Positions 1 to 7,960 are shown, counted from the stretch's first letter. The stretch: 64,000 nt of DNA from Promicromonospora sukumoe 327MFSha3.1 (GCF_000385135.1 NZ_ARQM01000011.1:744001-808000); one strand, 5' to 3'. Numbers and translations are program-made. The notes: generated by a model from the letters alone, not told the origin.

Positions 1-590
1 GCGGTGAGCTTCCGGTGCGCGCCGCGCTCCTGCTCCGGCGTGAGCACCTCGTCGAAGAGGTCCACCGCGCCGAAGCTGCCCTGCGGGTCGTGGTGGAAGG
101 TCCAGCCGTCGTGGCGCACCTCCAGCCGGTAGGTGAACGGGCCCTGCCGGTAGGTGCCGGCGACCAACGGCAGGGGTTCGTGCAGGCCGTCGCCGCAGCC
201 GACGTCGGGCCACCAGACGCCGCCCGGGTTCTCCGCGCTGGGCAGCCCCCGCACGGTCAGCGCCAGGTGCCCCACGTACACGTCGGCGCGCTCGGCCGCG
301 GAGTCCCAGTTGTGCCCCCACGCCGGGACGACGTCGAAGCCGAGCGACCGCAGCGCCGCCGTCAGCACGCCGTTGTGGTGGAAGCAGTAGCCGGCGTTGC
401 CGCCCGCCGCGACGCGCGCCAGGGTCGACGGCACGTCGACGGCGGGCGGGCTGCCGAGCATGGTGTGCAGGTTCTCGTACGGGATGCGCTCGGCGTGCCG
501 CCGGTGGATCTCGAACAGGGTCGCGACGGTCGCCGGCGGCCGCTCGTCGAGGCCCAGCCGGGCGAGGTATCCGGCCGCCGCGTGCGTCAT
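1..590 (-). CDS. Arylamine N-acetyltransferase (3' end beyond window)
   Basis: Cytosolic enzyme that transfers acetyl or related acyl groups from CoA to arylamines and hydrazines. The visible 196 residues contain the family's catalytic triad: Cys69 in AGYCFHHN, His108 in VGHLALTV and Asp129 in WWPDVGCG, at the spacing usual for NAT enzymes. The N-terminal YENLHTM stretch is also typical. The gene runs off the left edge, so roughly the last quarter is missing. The ATG at 588-590 is preceded, seven bases upstream, by TATCCT on the coding strand and has no Shine-Dalgarno sequence, which fits leaderless transcription. It is divergent from the DUF456 gene. The family call is firm; the natural acceptor cannot be told from sequence. 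Confidence 0.92.
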   Translation of the reverse strand, partial: MTHAAAGYLARLGLDERPPATVATLFEIHRRHAERIPYENLHTMLGSPPAVDVPSTLARVAAGGNAGYCFHHNGVLTAALRSLGFDVVPAWGHNWDSAAERADVYVGHLALTVRGLPSAENPGGVWWPDVGCGDGLHEPLPLVAGTYRQGPFTYRLEVRHDGWTFHHDPQGSFGAVDLFDEVLTPEQERGAHRKLT

Positions 591-651
591 GGCGAGCAGG
601 ATATCCGCCGGGCCCGGTGTCCGATTTGCACCAGCAGGCTAGTGTGCGGCC

Positions 652-1134
652 GTGGACGTTTGGGCAGAGGTACTCGTCGGTGTCGCAATCCTGGTCGGAC
701 TGATCGGCATCGTCGTCCAGGTGTTGCCGGGCGCCGTGCTCGTGCTGGGCGGCATCCTCGTGTGGGCGATCTTCACGGGCGGCGTCGAGGCGTGGGTCGT
801 GTTCGGCATCGCCGCGGCCGCCATCGCGATCGCCGAGGTGGCCCAGTGGTTGATCGCGGGCAAGCACCTGCGCAAGGCGAACGTGCCGTGGCTGACCCTG
901 GCCGTGGGCGGCATCGCCGGCATCATCGGCTTCTTCGTGATCCCGGTGATCGGCCTGTTCCTGTTCTTCGTCGGCGCGATCTTCCTGATGGAGTGGGCGC
1001 GGCACCGCGAGGTCCCGGCGGCGTGGGCCTCCACCAAGGCCGCCGTCCAGGCCACCCTCATCACGATCGGCGTGCAGCTCGTGGGCTCGCTGTTCGCGGC
1101 GGGCACCTGGGTCGTGGGCCTCTTCTTCACCTGA
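652..1134 (+). CDS. DUF456 family membrane protein
   Basis: A 160-residue, almost entirely hydrophobic protein with about four to five membrane segments (roughly residues 5-45, 47-70, 80-115 and 130-158) separated by short glycine-rich turns. Length, the VGLIGIVVQVLPGAVLVLGG start and the central GIAGIIGFFVIPVIGLFLFF repeat of the same pattern match the DUF456 family, whose function is unknown. The start is GTG at 652: the hexamer TAGTGT at 640-645 lies six bases before it and no ribosome binding site is visible, so the transcript is probably leaderless. It is convergent with the thioesterase gene, with a long hairpin between them. Gene reality is well supported; function is not known. Confidence 0.85.
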   Translation: MDVWAEVLVGVAILVGLIGIVVQVLPGAVLVLGGILVWAIFTGGVEAWVVFGIAAAAIAIAEVAQWLIAGKHLRKANVPWLTLAVGGIAGIIGFFVIPVIGLFLFFVGAIFLMEWARHREVPAAWASTKAAVQATLITIGVQLVGSLFAAGTWVVGLFFT

Positions 1135-1163
1135 CGCCGCCGGGCCACGGCAGCGCCGCGAGA

Positions 1164-1234
1164 GTGCGCTTCTACCCAGTCATTAGGCCCGGAAACAGCG
1201 TGATTCCGGGCCCAATGACTGGGTAGAAGCGCAC
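1164..1234. repeat. Long inverted repeat between convergent genes
   Basis: Two 31-base arms (1164-1194 and 1204-1234) flank a 9-base loop and pair with one mismatch (A opposite C). The arms begin GTGCGCTTCTACCCAG and end in GGCCCGGAA. It lies between the stops of the convergent DUF456 and thioesterase genes, so it may end both transcripts, although there is no T tract as in a classical terminator. The arm sequence is not related to the other inverted repeats in this window. Confidence 0.85.
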
Positions 1235-1294
1235 CTTCGCGCGGGGCGCGAGCGCGAGCGCGCGCGCCGACGGCGGCAGGCGTCAGGCGCGCCG

Positions 1295-1843
1295 CTACGG
1301 CGTCGGCAGGTCGAAGATCAGCAGGGTGCTCGACGCCGTCGCGACCACCGCGCCCGTCGCGTCCCGCACCACTCCCTCGGTGAAGCCGACCCGGGAGCCG
1401 GCCTTGACCACGGTGCCCTCCGCGCTGAGCGGTCCGCCGCCGCCGCGCACGGCCTTGACGTAGCTCACCTTGATCTCGATCGACGTGTAGCCCTTGCCCT
1501 GCGGCAGCACCGACTGGATGGCGCAGCCGCACACCGTGTCCAGCAGGGTGCAGAGCACGCCACCGTGGATCGTGCCGATCGGGTTGTAGCCGGACTCGTC
1601 GGGCGTGCACCGGAAGGTCACGCGCCCCTCCTCGACCTCGTCGATGTCGAGGCCGAAGTGCGCGGCGATCGGCGGCGGCGGGATGACGCCCTCGCGCATC
1701 CGGCGCAGGAACTCCACCCCGGTCATCAGCGGCGCCTGTGCCGCGGTCTGGATGGGGTCGTACCAGGTCAGCTCGCGGGTCCGCGGCTCGCCCCAGGCCT
1801 CGTGAGCACTCGCGGGGGAGTCGGTCTGCTGTGTTTCGGACAT
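1295..1843 (-). CDS. PaaI-type hotdog-fold thioesterase
   Basis: A 182-residue acyl-CoA thioesterase of the 4HBT/PaaI hotdog superfamily. The signature NPIGTIHGGVLCTLLDT (HGG at 93-95) forms the catalytic helix region, followed by the expected beta-sheet core (YTSIEIKVSYVKAV, GTVVKAGSRVGFTEGVV). About 55 N-terminal residues precede the fold. The open frame extends upstream through the antisense strand of the next gene, but the ATG at 1841-1843 is the right start: TACCCT on the coding strand (1851-1856) is seven bases upstream, and the peptidase gene begins divergently at 1868. The substrate is unknown; a role in clearing aromatic or fatty acyl-CoA would be an inference from the family. Confidence 0.88.
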   Translation of the reverse strand: MSETQQTDSPASAHEAWGEPRTRELTWYDPIQTAAQAPLMTGVEFLRRMREGVIPPPPIAAHFGLDIDEVEEGRVTFRCTPDESGYNPIGTIHGGVLCTLLDTVCGCAIQSVLPQGKGYTSIEIKVSYVKAVRGGGGPLSAEGTVVKAGSRVGFTEGVVRDATGAVVATASSTLLIFDLPTP

Positions 1844-1867
1844 GTTCGCAAGGGTAGTGTCCGGGCC
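1844..1867. promoter_or_regulatory. 24-bp divergent leaderless promoter pair
   Basis: Only 24 bases separate the ATG of the thioesterase (minus) from the ATG of the S9 peptidase (plus). The plus-strand -10-like TAGTGT (1855-1860) and the minus-strand -10-like TACCCT (1851-1856) share two bases, and each lies seven bases from its own start codon. The -35 region of each promoter must therefore lie inside the other gene. Use of the two promoters is probably mutually exclusive. Confidence 0.6.
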
Positions 1868-3931
1868 ATGCAGGCAGCCGACCTTCCCCTTGTCCGCACC
1901 GTCTCCCGGCCCGCCGTCCACCCGGACGGGACCTGGGCCGTCGTGGCCGTGACCCGCCCCGACCTGGACGCCGACGCCGTCGTGGGCCAGCTCTGGCGGG
2001 TGCCCCTGGTCTCGACAGGCTCGACCGGCGGAGGTGCGGGCTCGGCCGGCGGGGTCTCGACAGGCTCGACCAGCGGGGGCACCGGCTCGACCGGCGAGAC
2101 GCCCAGCCGCCTCACCCGGGGGTTCCGCGACACCGAGCCGCGCTTCTCGCCCGACGGCGCCCTGGTCGCCTTCCTGCGCGCCCAGCCGCAGGCCGCCCCG
2201 CAGCTCTGGGTGCTCCCGGTCGCGGGCGGCGAGGCCGTGCAGGTCACCGACCGCACGCTCGGCGTCAGCGGCTTCCGCTGGTCGCCCGACGGCAAGCGCC
2301 TCGCGTTCCTGAGCCGCGAGCCGGAGGCGGGCCGCTACGGCTCGGTCGAGGGCATCGCGCCGGCCGCCGAGGGCCCGCGCCGCATCACCGGGTGGAGCTG
2401 GACGCGCAATGGCCTCGGCTACCACCGGGACCGCCCCCAGCACGTGTACCTGGTCGACGTGCCCGACGTCGCGGCCGAGCCCGTGGTCCAGCCCGCCCCG
2501 ACGCCGCAGGGCCCGGCCGAGCCCCGGCCCACCGTGCCCGAGCCGCGCCGGGTGACCACGGACGACGTGGACCACTCCGGTATCGCGTTCACGCCCGACG
2601 GCGGCTCGATCGCCGTCCTGGCCGAGCGCGAGCAGGGCGCGGGCCAGGTGGGCCGCAGCGTCCTGCGGGTGCTGCCGCTGGGCGCCGGCGCGGCCGGCGG
2701 GGGCTCCGAGGTGGAGCTCGGCACGCTGGGCCCGCAGGCGATCGCGTTCGGCCCCGGCGGCGAGCTGTACGTGCTCGCCCAGGACCACGGCCCCGAGGGC
2801 AAGGACTTCGTGGCCCGCAACGCCGCCCTGTACGTGCTGTCCGCGTGGGCCGACCCGGAGCCGCGCCGGCTGACCGACCCGGAGACCCAGGAGCTCGGCC
2901 ACGAGCCCGTGGCGCTGCCCGACGGCGGCGTGCTGCTCGTGCTCGCGAGCCGCGGCGCCCAGCACGTGGTCCGCGTCGACGACGACGGCACCACGACCCG
3001 GCTGACCAGCGGAGACGTCGTCGTCTCCGACGTCGGCGTGGGCGGCGGAACGATCGCCGTGGCGTACGGCGACCCGGGCACCTACGGCGAGGTCGGCGTC
3101 GTCGCGGACGGCGCGGTCCACCGCCGGACCGACTTCTCCGCGCCGCTGCGCGCGGCCGGCGTCGTCACGCCCACGGAGCTGACGGTCACGGGCCGCGACG
3201 GGTACCCCGTGCACGGATGGGTCGCGGTGCCGGAGGGCACGGGCACGCACCCGACCCTGCTGATGATCCACGGCGGCCCCTACTCGTCCTACGGCGTGGG
3301 GCTGTTCGACGAGACGCAGGTGCTGGTCGACGCCGGCTACGCCGTCGTCTACTGCAACCCGCGCGGCTCGGCGGGGTACGGGCAGGCGCACGGCCGCACG
3401 ATCAAGCAGGCCATGGGCACCGTGGACCTGCACGACGTGCTCGACTTCCTGGACGGCGCGGTCGCGTCGGACGGGCGGCTGGACGGCTCGCGCGTGGGCG
3501 TGCTCGGCGGCTCGTACGGCGGGTACCTCACGGCCTGGACGATCGCGCACGACCACCGGTTCGCCGGCGCGATCGTGGAGCGCGGGTTCCTCGACCCGGA
3601 GACGTTCTTCGGCACCAGCGACATCGGCTCGTTCTTCGGCCTGGAGTACGTGGGGGAGAAGCCGGAGCAGGTGGCGGCGCAGTCCCCGCAGGCCGTCGCC
3701 GGGCAGGTGACGACGCCCACGCTCGTGCTGCACTCCGAGCTGGACCTGCGCTGCCCGCTGTCCCAGGCCGAGCGCTACTACTCGACGCTCAAGGGGCACG
3801 GCGTGGAGACGGAGCTGGTCGTCTTCCCCGGGGAGAACCACGAGCTGTCCCGGTCCGGCCGGCCGCGGCACCGCCAGCAGCGCTTCGAGGTGATCCTCGA
3901 CTGGTGGAAGCGGTACCTGCCGGTCGCCTGA
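1868..3931 (+). CDS. S9 family prolyl oligopeptidase / dipeptidyl aminopeptidase
   Basis: A 687-residue serine peptidase without signal peptide, so probably cytosolic, that removes N-terminal dipeptides or cuts short peptides. An N-terminal beta-propeller (about 1-425, with repeated PDG/SPDGKRLAFLS blades) is followed by an alpha/beta-hydrolase domain with the LLMIHGGPYSSYG oxyanion strand. The triad is Ser549 in GGSYGGY, Asp626 in SELDLRCP and His658 in GENHELS. The start ATG at 1868 follows TAGTGT by seven bases; the longer frame overlaps the divergent thioesterase and is rejected. Odd point: residues about 47-76 are a Gly/Ser/Thr-rich insert (VSTGST repeats) encoded by a short repeat that is otherwise intergenic in this window. 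Confidence 0.93.
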   Translation: MQAADLPLVRTVSRPAVHPDGTWAVVAVTRPDLDADAVVGQLWRVPLVSTGSTGGGAGSAGGVSTGSTSGGTGSTGETPSRLTRGFRDTEPRFSPDGALVAFLRAQPQAAPQLWVLPVAGGEAVQVTDRTLGVSGFRWSPDGKRLAFLSREPEAGRYGSVEGIAPAAEGPRRITGWSWTRNGLGYHRDRPQHVYLVDVPDVAAEPVVQPAPTPQGPAEPRPTVPEPRRVTTDDVDHSGIAFTPDGGSIAVLAEREQGAGQVGRSVLRVLPLGAGAAGGGSEVELGTLGPQAIAFGPGGELYVLAQDHGPEGKDFVARNAALYVLSAWADPEPRRLTDPETQELGHEPVALPDGGVLLVLASRGAQHVVRVDDDGTTTRLTSGDVVVSDVGVGGGTIAVAYGDPGTYGEVGVVADGAVHRRTDFSAPLRAAGVVTPTELTVTGRDGYPVHGWVAVPEGTGTHPTLLMIHGGPYSSYGVGLFDETQVLVDAGYAVVYCNPRGSAGYGQAHGRTIKQAMGTVDLHDVLDFLDGAVASDGRLDGSRVGVLGGSYGGYLTAWTIAHDHRFAGAIVERGFLDPETFFGTSDIGSFFGLEYVGEKPEQVAAQSPQAVAGQVTTPTLVLHSELDLRCPLSQAERYYSTLKGHGVETELVVFPGENHELSRSGRPRHRQQRFEVILDWWKRYLPVA
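2005..2100 (+). repeat. Repeat element inside the S9 peptidase reading frame
   Basis: Two copies of the unit GGTCTCGACAGGCTCGACC (near 2008 and 2053) and a shortened third (CACCGGCTCGACCGGCGAG, near 2081) lie in the coding sequence. They match, with one or two changes, the unit GGTCTCGACAAGCTCGACCA found in the intergenic array at 45045-45179. In frame it encodes a low-complexity VSTGSTGGG linker between the first propeller strands, so the protein appears to tolerate it. Confidence 0.75.
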
Positions 3932-3944
3932 CGACGTGTCAGAT

Positions 3945-3994
3945 GCCGTGTCAGACGTACAGGTCACCAGGGTGACCTGTACGTCTGACACGGC
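3945..3994. repeat. Perfect 24-bp-arm hairpin after the S9 peptidase gene
   Basis: Arms 3945-3968 and 3971-3994 are perfect reverse complements (left arm begins GCCGTGTCAGACGTAC) around a 2-base loop. The hairpin starts 13 bases after the S9 peptidase stop and ends before the -10 region of the next gene, so it is well placed as a transcription terminator. An extra GTGTCAG copy just upstream (3936-3942) suggests a partly duplicated arm. Confidence 0.85.
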
Positions 3995-4022
3995 AGGGGT
4001 GGCGGCGTGCGAGGATCGATCC

Positions 4023-4505
4023 GTGCAGATCATCACCGCCCCGCTCGCCCAGCTCGACGTCGTCATCGCGTACGGGGTCTGGAAGCTGCGTCAGGACGTC
4101 TTCGTCGTCGAGCAGGACTGCCCGTACCACGACCTCGACGGCCGCGACGCCGAGCCCGGCGCCGTGCAGGTCGTGCTGCTGGCCGAGGCCGCGCCCGACT
4201 CCGTGTCCGACGGCGGTACCCGCGTGCTCGGCACGGCCCGCGTGCTCGACGACGGCACCGTCTGGCGCATCGGCCGCGTCGCCCTGGCCAAGGAGGCCCG
4301 CGGCAAGGGCCTGTCCGACGACGTGATGCGCGCCGCCATCGAGTACATCGAGGCCGCCGGCGACGAGCGCGACATCGTGCTCGACGCCCAGTCGCCGCTC
4401 ACGCGCTGGTACGGCAAGCACGGCTTCGTGGCGGACGGCGACGAGTTCCTGGACGACGGCATCCCGCACACGCCGATGCGCCGCACGGTGCACGCCTCGG
4501 CCTGA
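4023..4505 (+). CDS. ElaA-like GNAT N-acetyltransferase
   Basis: A 160-residue single-domain GNAT acetyltransferase. The N-terminal segment (YGVWKLRQDVFVVEQDCPYHDLDGRD) is the hallmark of the ElaA subfamily, and RVALAKEARGKGLSDDVM supplies the acetyl-CoA pyrophosphate loop (R/Q-x-x-G-x-G/A). The C-terminal WYGKHGFVADGDEFLDDGIPHTPM also matches ElaA proteins, whose substrate is unsettled. The start is GTG at 4023, six bases after GAGGAT; the frame continues upstream only through the hairpin at 3945-3994, which would code an artificial palindromic peptide. It stands alone between two other leaderless genes. Confidence 0.88.
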   Translation: MQIITAPLAQLDVVIAYGVWKLRQDVFVVEQDCPYHDLDGRDAEPGAVQVVLLAEAAPDSVSDGGTRVLGTARVLDDGTVWRIGRVALAKEARGKGLSDDVMRAAIEYIEAAGDERDIVLDAQSPLTRWYGKHGFVADGDEFLDDGIPHTPMRRTVHASA

Positions 4506-4580
4506 GCCCCGGGTCCGAGCGCCGGCCGACGCCGGAAAAGAGGGTGAACCCACGCCGTCGTCGGGCATAGCGTCGGCGCC

Positions 4581-5402
4581 GTGACCGACGACGCACACAC
4601 CGCGGACCTGCGCGCCCACCACCCCGGCGACGATCCCGCCGACGGCCAGTTCCCCGAGAGCGTGGCCGCGGGCTACGACGACCCGGGCGGCGCGAACGAC
4701 GCCGCCGTCGTGACGCCCGCCGTGGACCTGCTGACCGAGCTCGCCGACGGCGGCCCCGTGCTGGAGCTCGCGGTCGGCACCGGGCGCATCGCCGCGCCGC
4801 TGGCGGCCCGCGGCGTCCGGGTGGGCGGCATCGAGCTGAGCCGGGCCATGGCGGCGCGGATCGCCGGCAAGCCCGGCGGGGCGGACGTCGGCGTCACGAT
4901 CGGCGACATGACCTCCACCCGGTTCGACGGGTTCGGCGGCGAGGTCGGGCCGGGCGACTTCGCCCTGGCCTACCTGGTCTTCAACACGATCAGCAACGTC
5001 ACCACCCAGGACGGGCAGGTCGACGTCTTCGTCAACGCGGCGGCGCACCTGCGGCCCGGCGGGCTGTTCCTGATCGAGGTGGGCGTGCCGGGGCTGCGCC
5101 GGCTGCCGCCCGGCCAGGACACCGTCCCGTTCACGGTCGCCCCCGGCCCGGGGGACACCGGATACGTGGGCTTCGACCGGTACGACGTCGCGACCCAGCT
5201 GTTCACGTCGAACCACGTGACCGTGCGACCCGACGGCAGCGGCCAGTTCCGCTCGGTGCCGTTCCGGTACGCCTGGCCCGCCGAGATGGACCTCATGGCG
5301 CGGATCGCCGGGATGCGGCTGCGGCACCGCTGGGCGGGCTGGGACCGGTCGCCGTTCACCGCGGACTCCGAGAACCACGTCTCGGTGTGGGAGAAGGTCT
5401 GA
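4581..5402 (+). CDS. Class I SAM-dependent methyltransferase
   Basis: A 273-residue cytosolic methyltransferase. Motif I is LELAVGTGRIAAPLA (from residue 61), followed by GIELS at the end of strand 2, and DFALAYLVFNTISN for motif II/III; the HLRPGGLFLIEVG strand is typical of family 25-type methyltransferases. The C-terminal half (GYVGFDRYDVATQLFTSNHV onward) is a beta-rich cap seen in small-molecule methylases. The GTG at 4581 follows TAGCGT (4568-4573) by seven bases. A GGGTGAAC sequence at 4542-4549 occupies the -35 position. The substrate is not predictable. Confidence 0.87.
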   Translation: MTDDAHTADLRAHHPGDDPADGQFPESVAAGYDDPGGANDAAVVTPAVDLLTELADGGPVLELAVGTGRIAAPLAARGVRVGGIELSRAMAARIAGKPGGADVGVTIGDMTSTRFDGFGGEVGPGDFALAYLVFNTISNVTTQDGQVDVFVNAAAHLRPGGLFLIEVGVPGLRRLPPGQDTVPFTVAPGPGDTGYVGFDRYDVATQLFTSNHVTVRPDGSGQFRSVPFRYAWPAEMDLMARIAGMRLRHRWAGWDRSPFTADSENHVSVWEKV

Positions 5403-5441
5403 CCCTCCTGGGCGGGTCGGGCCGGGCCCGGCCGCGGGGCG

Positions 5442-7022
5442 TCAGTACGCCCCGCGCCCCGAGACCACGGCGCGGGCGGTCTGCCCCAGGATGGCCAGGT
5501 CCTGCATCGGCGTCCAGTTCTCGGCGTAGTAGACGTCGAGCCGGACCGCCTCCTCCCACGGCAGGTCGGAGCGGCCGGAGACCTGCCACATGCCCGTCAT
5601 CCCGGGCTTGACCAGCAGCCTGCGCCGCATGCGCTCCTCGTACGCGGCGACCTCGTGCGGCAGCGCGGGCCGGGGTCCGACCAGGCTCATGTGGCCGCCG
5701 AGCACGTTGAAGAGCTGGGGCAGCTCGTCGAGCGAGTACCGGCGCAGCACGCGGCCCACCCGGGTGATGCGCGGGTCGGTGCGCATCTTGAACAGCGGGC
5801 CGGCGCCGTCGTTCCCCGCCGTCAGGGCCTTGACCTCGCGGTCGGCGCCCACGCGCATGGTGCGGAACTTGAACATCCGGAAGATCTTCCCGTCGCGGCC
5901 CACGCGCTCGGACAGGTAGAACAGCGGGCCCTTGCTGGTGAACGCGACGGCCAGCCCCACGCCGAGCAGGATCGGCGACACGAGCACCGTGATCAAGGCG
6001 GCGAGCACCCAGTCGATGCCCTGTTTCACGCGGAACTTCGCCCCCCGGAACCGCGGCGCGGCCACGTGCAGCAGCGACAGGCCCGACGTCGGGGACACGC
6101 TCATGCGGGCGGCGGCGACGTCGGCCAGCTCGGTGGTGAGCATGAGGTCCACGCCCACGCGCTCGAGCTGCCAGCCGAGCCGACGGACGACGTCGGTGGT
6201 GATGCTCCCCGACGCGCTCACCGCGACGGCGCTCGCGCGGACCAGCGCGGCCGCCTCGCCGACCCGGGACAGGTCGCCCAGCACGGGTACCCCGCCCACC
6301 TCGTCGCCGGGCAGCCCGTCGCGCGGCGGGGTCTCGCCGGGAGCCGTCTCGCCGGCGGGCGTCTCGTCGGACGGCAGGCAGGCGCCCACCACCACGAACC
6401 CGCGGTGCGGCGCGTCGTTGAGCCGCCGGATCACGCGCTCGGCCTGCTCGCGGTGCCCCACCACCAGGACGGGCGTCATGCAGCCCGTGCCGCGGCTCCG
6501 CGTGCGGGCCACCCACTGCCGCCAGCCGTAGCGCGAGCCGATCAGCCCCGCGAGCCCGAGCGGCAGCACGATCGCCTGCGCGAGCACGTCCCGGGGCTCG
6601 ACGGCCCCGGTGAGCCAGGCCAGCAGCACGAGCACGCTCACCGCGGTGCACGTGGCGGCGAAGATGCGCCGGTACTCCGTGTGGTCGCGGCCCACGACCC
6701 GCAGGTCGTACGAGCTGCGCGCGGCCACCGCCCCGATCCAGACCACCGCCACCAGGGCCGACACGGCGAGCGAGCCGAGGAGCCCGGGGTGCCCGGGGGT
6801 GCCGGCCAGGAGGGTCGCGTCGAGCACGGACGCCAGGATCACCGAGGCGAGGACGACGGCCGTGTCGGTGTAGCGCAGCCGGGCGCGATAACGCACCTGC
6901 CACTGCGGGTGAGCGCGCCGCGCGCGGACGTCGTGAAAACCACGCGACGTCGCATTCTTCACCCTTTTCTCGGTGGTCTGCGGGCGAATTTCGAAACCGC
7001 CACCTATCGTCTGGCTCGCCAC
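5442..7022 (-). CDS. Polyprenyl-phosphate sugar phosphotransferase (initiates polysaccharide repeat unit)
   Basis: A 526-residue membrane enzyme that transfers a sugar-1-phosphate from a UDP-sugar to undecaprenyl phosphate, starting repeat-unit assembly. The N-terminal half has about five membrane helices, then a Rossmann-like region (TPVLVVGHREQAERVI). After a further membrane hairpin come the catalytic signatures GKIFRMFKFRTM, DELPQLFNVLGGHMSLVGPRPALP and VKPGMTGMWQVSGRS, as in the WbaP/CpsE family. The start is GTG at 7020-7022: a strong GAAGGA lies seven bases before it, unlike most genes here. It is the last gene of the locus on this side and seems to have its own promoter with a long leader. 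Which sugar it transfers cannot be told. Confidence 0.93.
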   Translation of the reverse strand: MASQTIGGGFEIRPQTTEKRVKNATSRGFHDVRARRAHPQWQVRYRARLRYTDTAVVLASVILASVLDATLLAGTPGHPGLLGSLAVSALVAVVWIGAVAARSSYDLRVVGRDHTEYRRIFAATCTAVSVLVLLAWLTGAVEPRDVLAQAIVLPLGLAGLIGSRYGWRQWVARTRSRGTGCMTPVLVVGHREQAERVIRRLNDAPHRGFVVVGACLPSDETPAGETAPGETPPRDGLPGDEVGGVPVLGDLSRVGEAAALVRASAVAVSASGSITTDVVRRLGWQLERVGVDLMLTTELADVAAARMSVSPTSGLSLLHVAAPRFRGAKFRVKQGIDWVLAALITVLVSPILLGVGLAVAFTSKGPLFYLSERVGRDGKIFRMFKFRTMRVGADREVKALTAGNDGAGPLFKMRTDPRITRVGRVLRRYSLDELPQLFNVLGGHMSLVGPRPALPHEVAAYEERMRRRLLVKPGMTGMWQVSGRSDLPWEEAVRLDVYYAENWTPMQDLAILGQTARAVVSGRGAY

Positions 7023-7311
7023 GTCGATTCCTTCTTTCCCTCTGGCCAGGAATGAGTTTTTGGGCGCACTGGATCGCGACGCGTCTACGCGCCCTGGTGG
7101 AGCCGGGGGGTGGTGGTCCGGGCCTTGCAACAGCAGCCTCGGGGCGTTGTGTGTGCCCGGTTCTCGTTGCTATTTCTTGGTCACGATAATATGAGGGTCA
7201 CCGTATTCTGTCGTGCGCCGGGTGCCCTTTTCCGGGGCGTTCACCCGCCACTTCACCCGTTTGGATGAATGGGGTGAGAGAGCGGTGGGTAAAGAAATAA
7301 CTGAGCATCGT
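7023..7311 (-). promoter_or_regulatory. Leader and promoter region of the sugar phosphotransferase gene
   Basis: A 289-base gap, AT-richer than its surroundings, upstream of the phosphotransferase gene. On the minus strand a TATTAT hexamer (7186-7191) is the best -10 candidate and would give a 5' leader of about 155 bases ending in a Shine-Dalgarno sequence. Two TTCACCC boxes (7240-7246, 7252-7258) and one GGGTGAG (7272-7278) lie upstream of it, but not at the spacing seen in the other six promoters of the locus. No reading frame in the gap looks real. Confidence 0.45.
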
Positions 7312-7944
7312 TCAGTGCCGAAAAGACGCGTTCGACGGGGCCTCGTGGAGCGCCCCGTCGGTCTCCGTGAACTCGTCCCCGGTGACCGGGCAGCGCCAGC
7401 CGTCACCGGTGGTGCGCTCCAGCGGCACGCCGGCGCGGCCGACCCAGCGGATGCGCTTGGCGGGCACCCCGGCCACGAGCGCGAAGTCCGGCACGTCGGC
7501 CGTCACGACGGCGCCCGCCGCGACGGTCGCCCACCGGCCGATCGTCACCGGCGCCACGCACACCGCCCGGGCGCCGATCGCGGCGCCGGTGCGGATCGTG
7601 ACGCCGACGGCCTGCCAGTCGTCGCCGGTCTTGACCGTCCCGTCCGGGGTCACGGCCCGCGGGTACAGGTCGTTGGTCAGCACGGCGGCCGGGCCGACGA
7701 ACACGCCGTCCTCCAGCACCGCCGGCTCGTACACGAGCGCGTAGTTCTGCAGCTTGCAGCCGTCGCCCAGGCGTACGCCGGGCCCGACGTAGGCGCCGCG
7801 CCCCACGATGCAGCCGGACCCCACGACGGCGTCCTCGCGCACCTGGGCCAGGTGCCAGATGGTGGTGCCCGCGCCGATCGTGGCGCGGTCGTCGACGTCG
7901 GCCGAGTCCTGGACCCGGGCCGCCCCCTGCTCGTCGATGGTCAT
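7312..7944 (-). CDS. Hexapeptide-repeat N-acetyltransferase, WbpD/WlbB-like
   Basis: A 210-residue left-handed beta-helix acetyltransferase. Hexapeptide repeats run from about residue 15 to 160 (ATIGAGTTIWHLAQVREDAVVGSGCIVGRG onward), and the order of turns, the LTNDLYPRA loop and the AGVPAKRIRWVG end match enzymes that N-acetylate a UDP-3-amino-glucuronic acid. A C-terminal tail with a CPVTGDEF element is common in this group. It follows the acyl carrier protein gene after 16 bases and probably ends the ligase-decarboxylase-carrier operon. Sugar N-acetylation fits the oxidoreductase and aminotransferases at 22-31 kb, but position in this operon leaves open that it acts on the carrier pathway product. 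Confidence 0.85.
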   Translation of the reverse strand: MTIDEQGAARVQDSADVDDRATIGAGTTIWHLAQVREDAVVGSGCIVGRGAYVGPGVRLGDGCKLQNYALVYEPAVLEDGVFVGPAAVLTNDLYPRAVTPDGTVKTGDDWQAVGVTIRTGAAIGARAVCVAPVTIGRWATVAAGAVVTADVPDFALVAGVPAKRIRWVGRAGVPLERTTGDGWRCPVTGDEFTETDGALHEAPSNASFRH

Positions 7945-7960
7945 GGCATGCCCCGTCCCG

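Noticed and set aside
3936-4022. Upstream start for the ElaA-like gene inside the hairpin
   Set aside because: The extra peptide would be the translation of a perfect palindrome, and a -10 element lies between it and the GTG at 4023.
1295-4066. Very long minus-strand open frame covering the S9 peptidase gene
   Set aside because: Only the last 182 codons have a recognisable fold. The rest is antisense to the peptidase and is Arg/Ala/Gly-rich, as expected of antisense frames in high-GC DNA.
4542-4549. GGGTGAAC upstream of the methyltransferase as a member of the polysaccharide promoter box family
   Set aside because: It is in the opposite orientation and sits at the -35 position, 18 bases from the -10, not 33.
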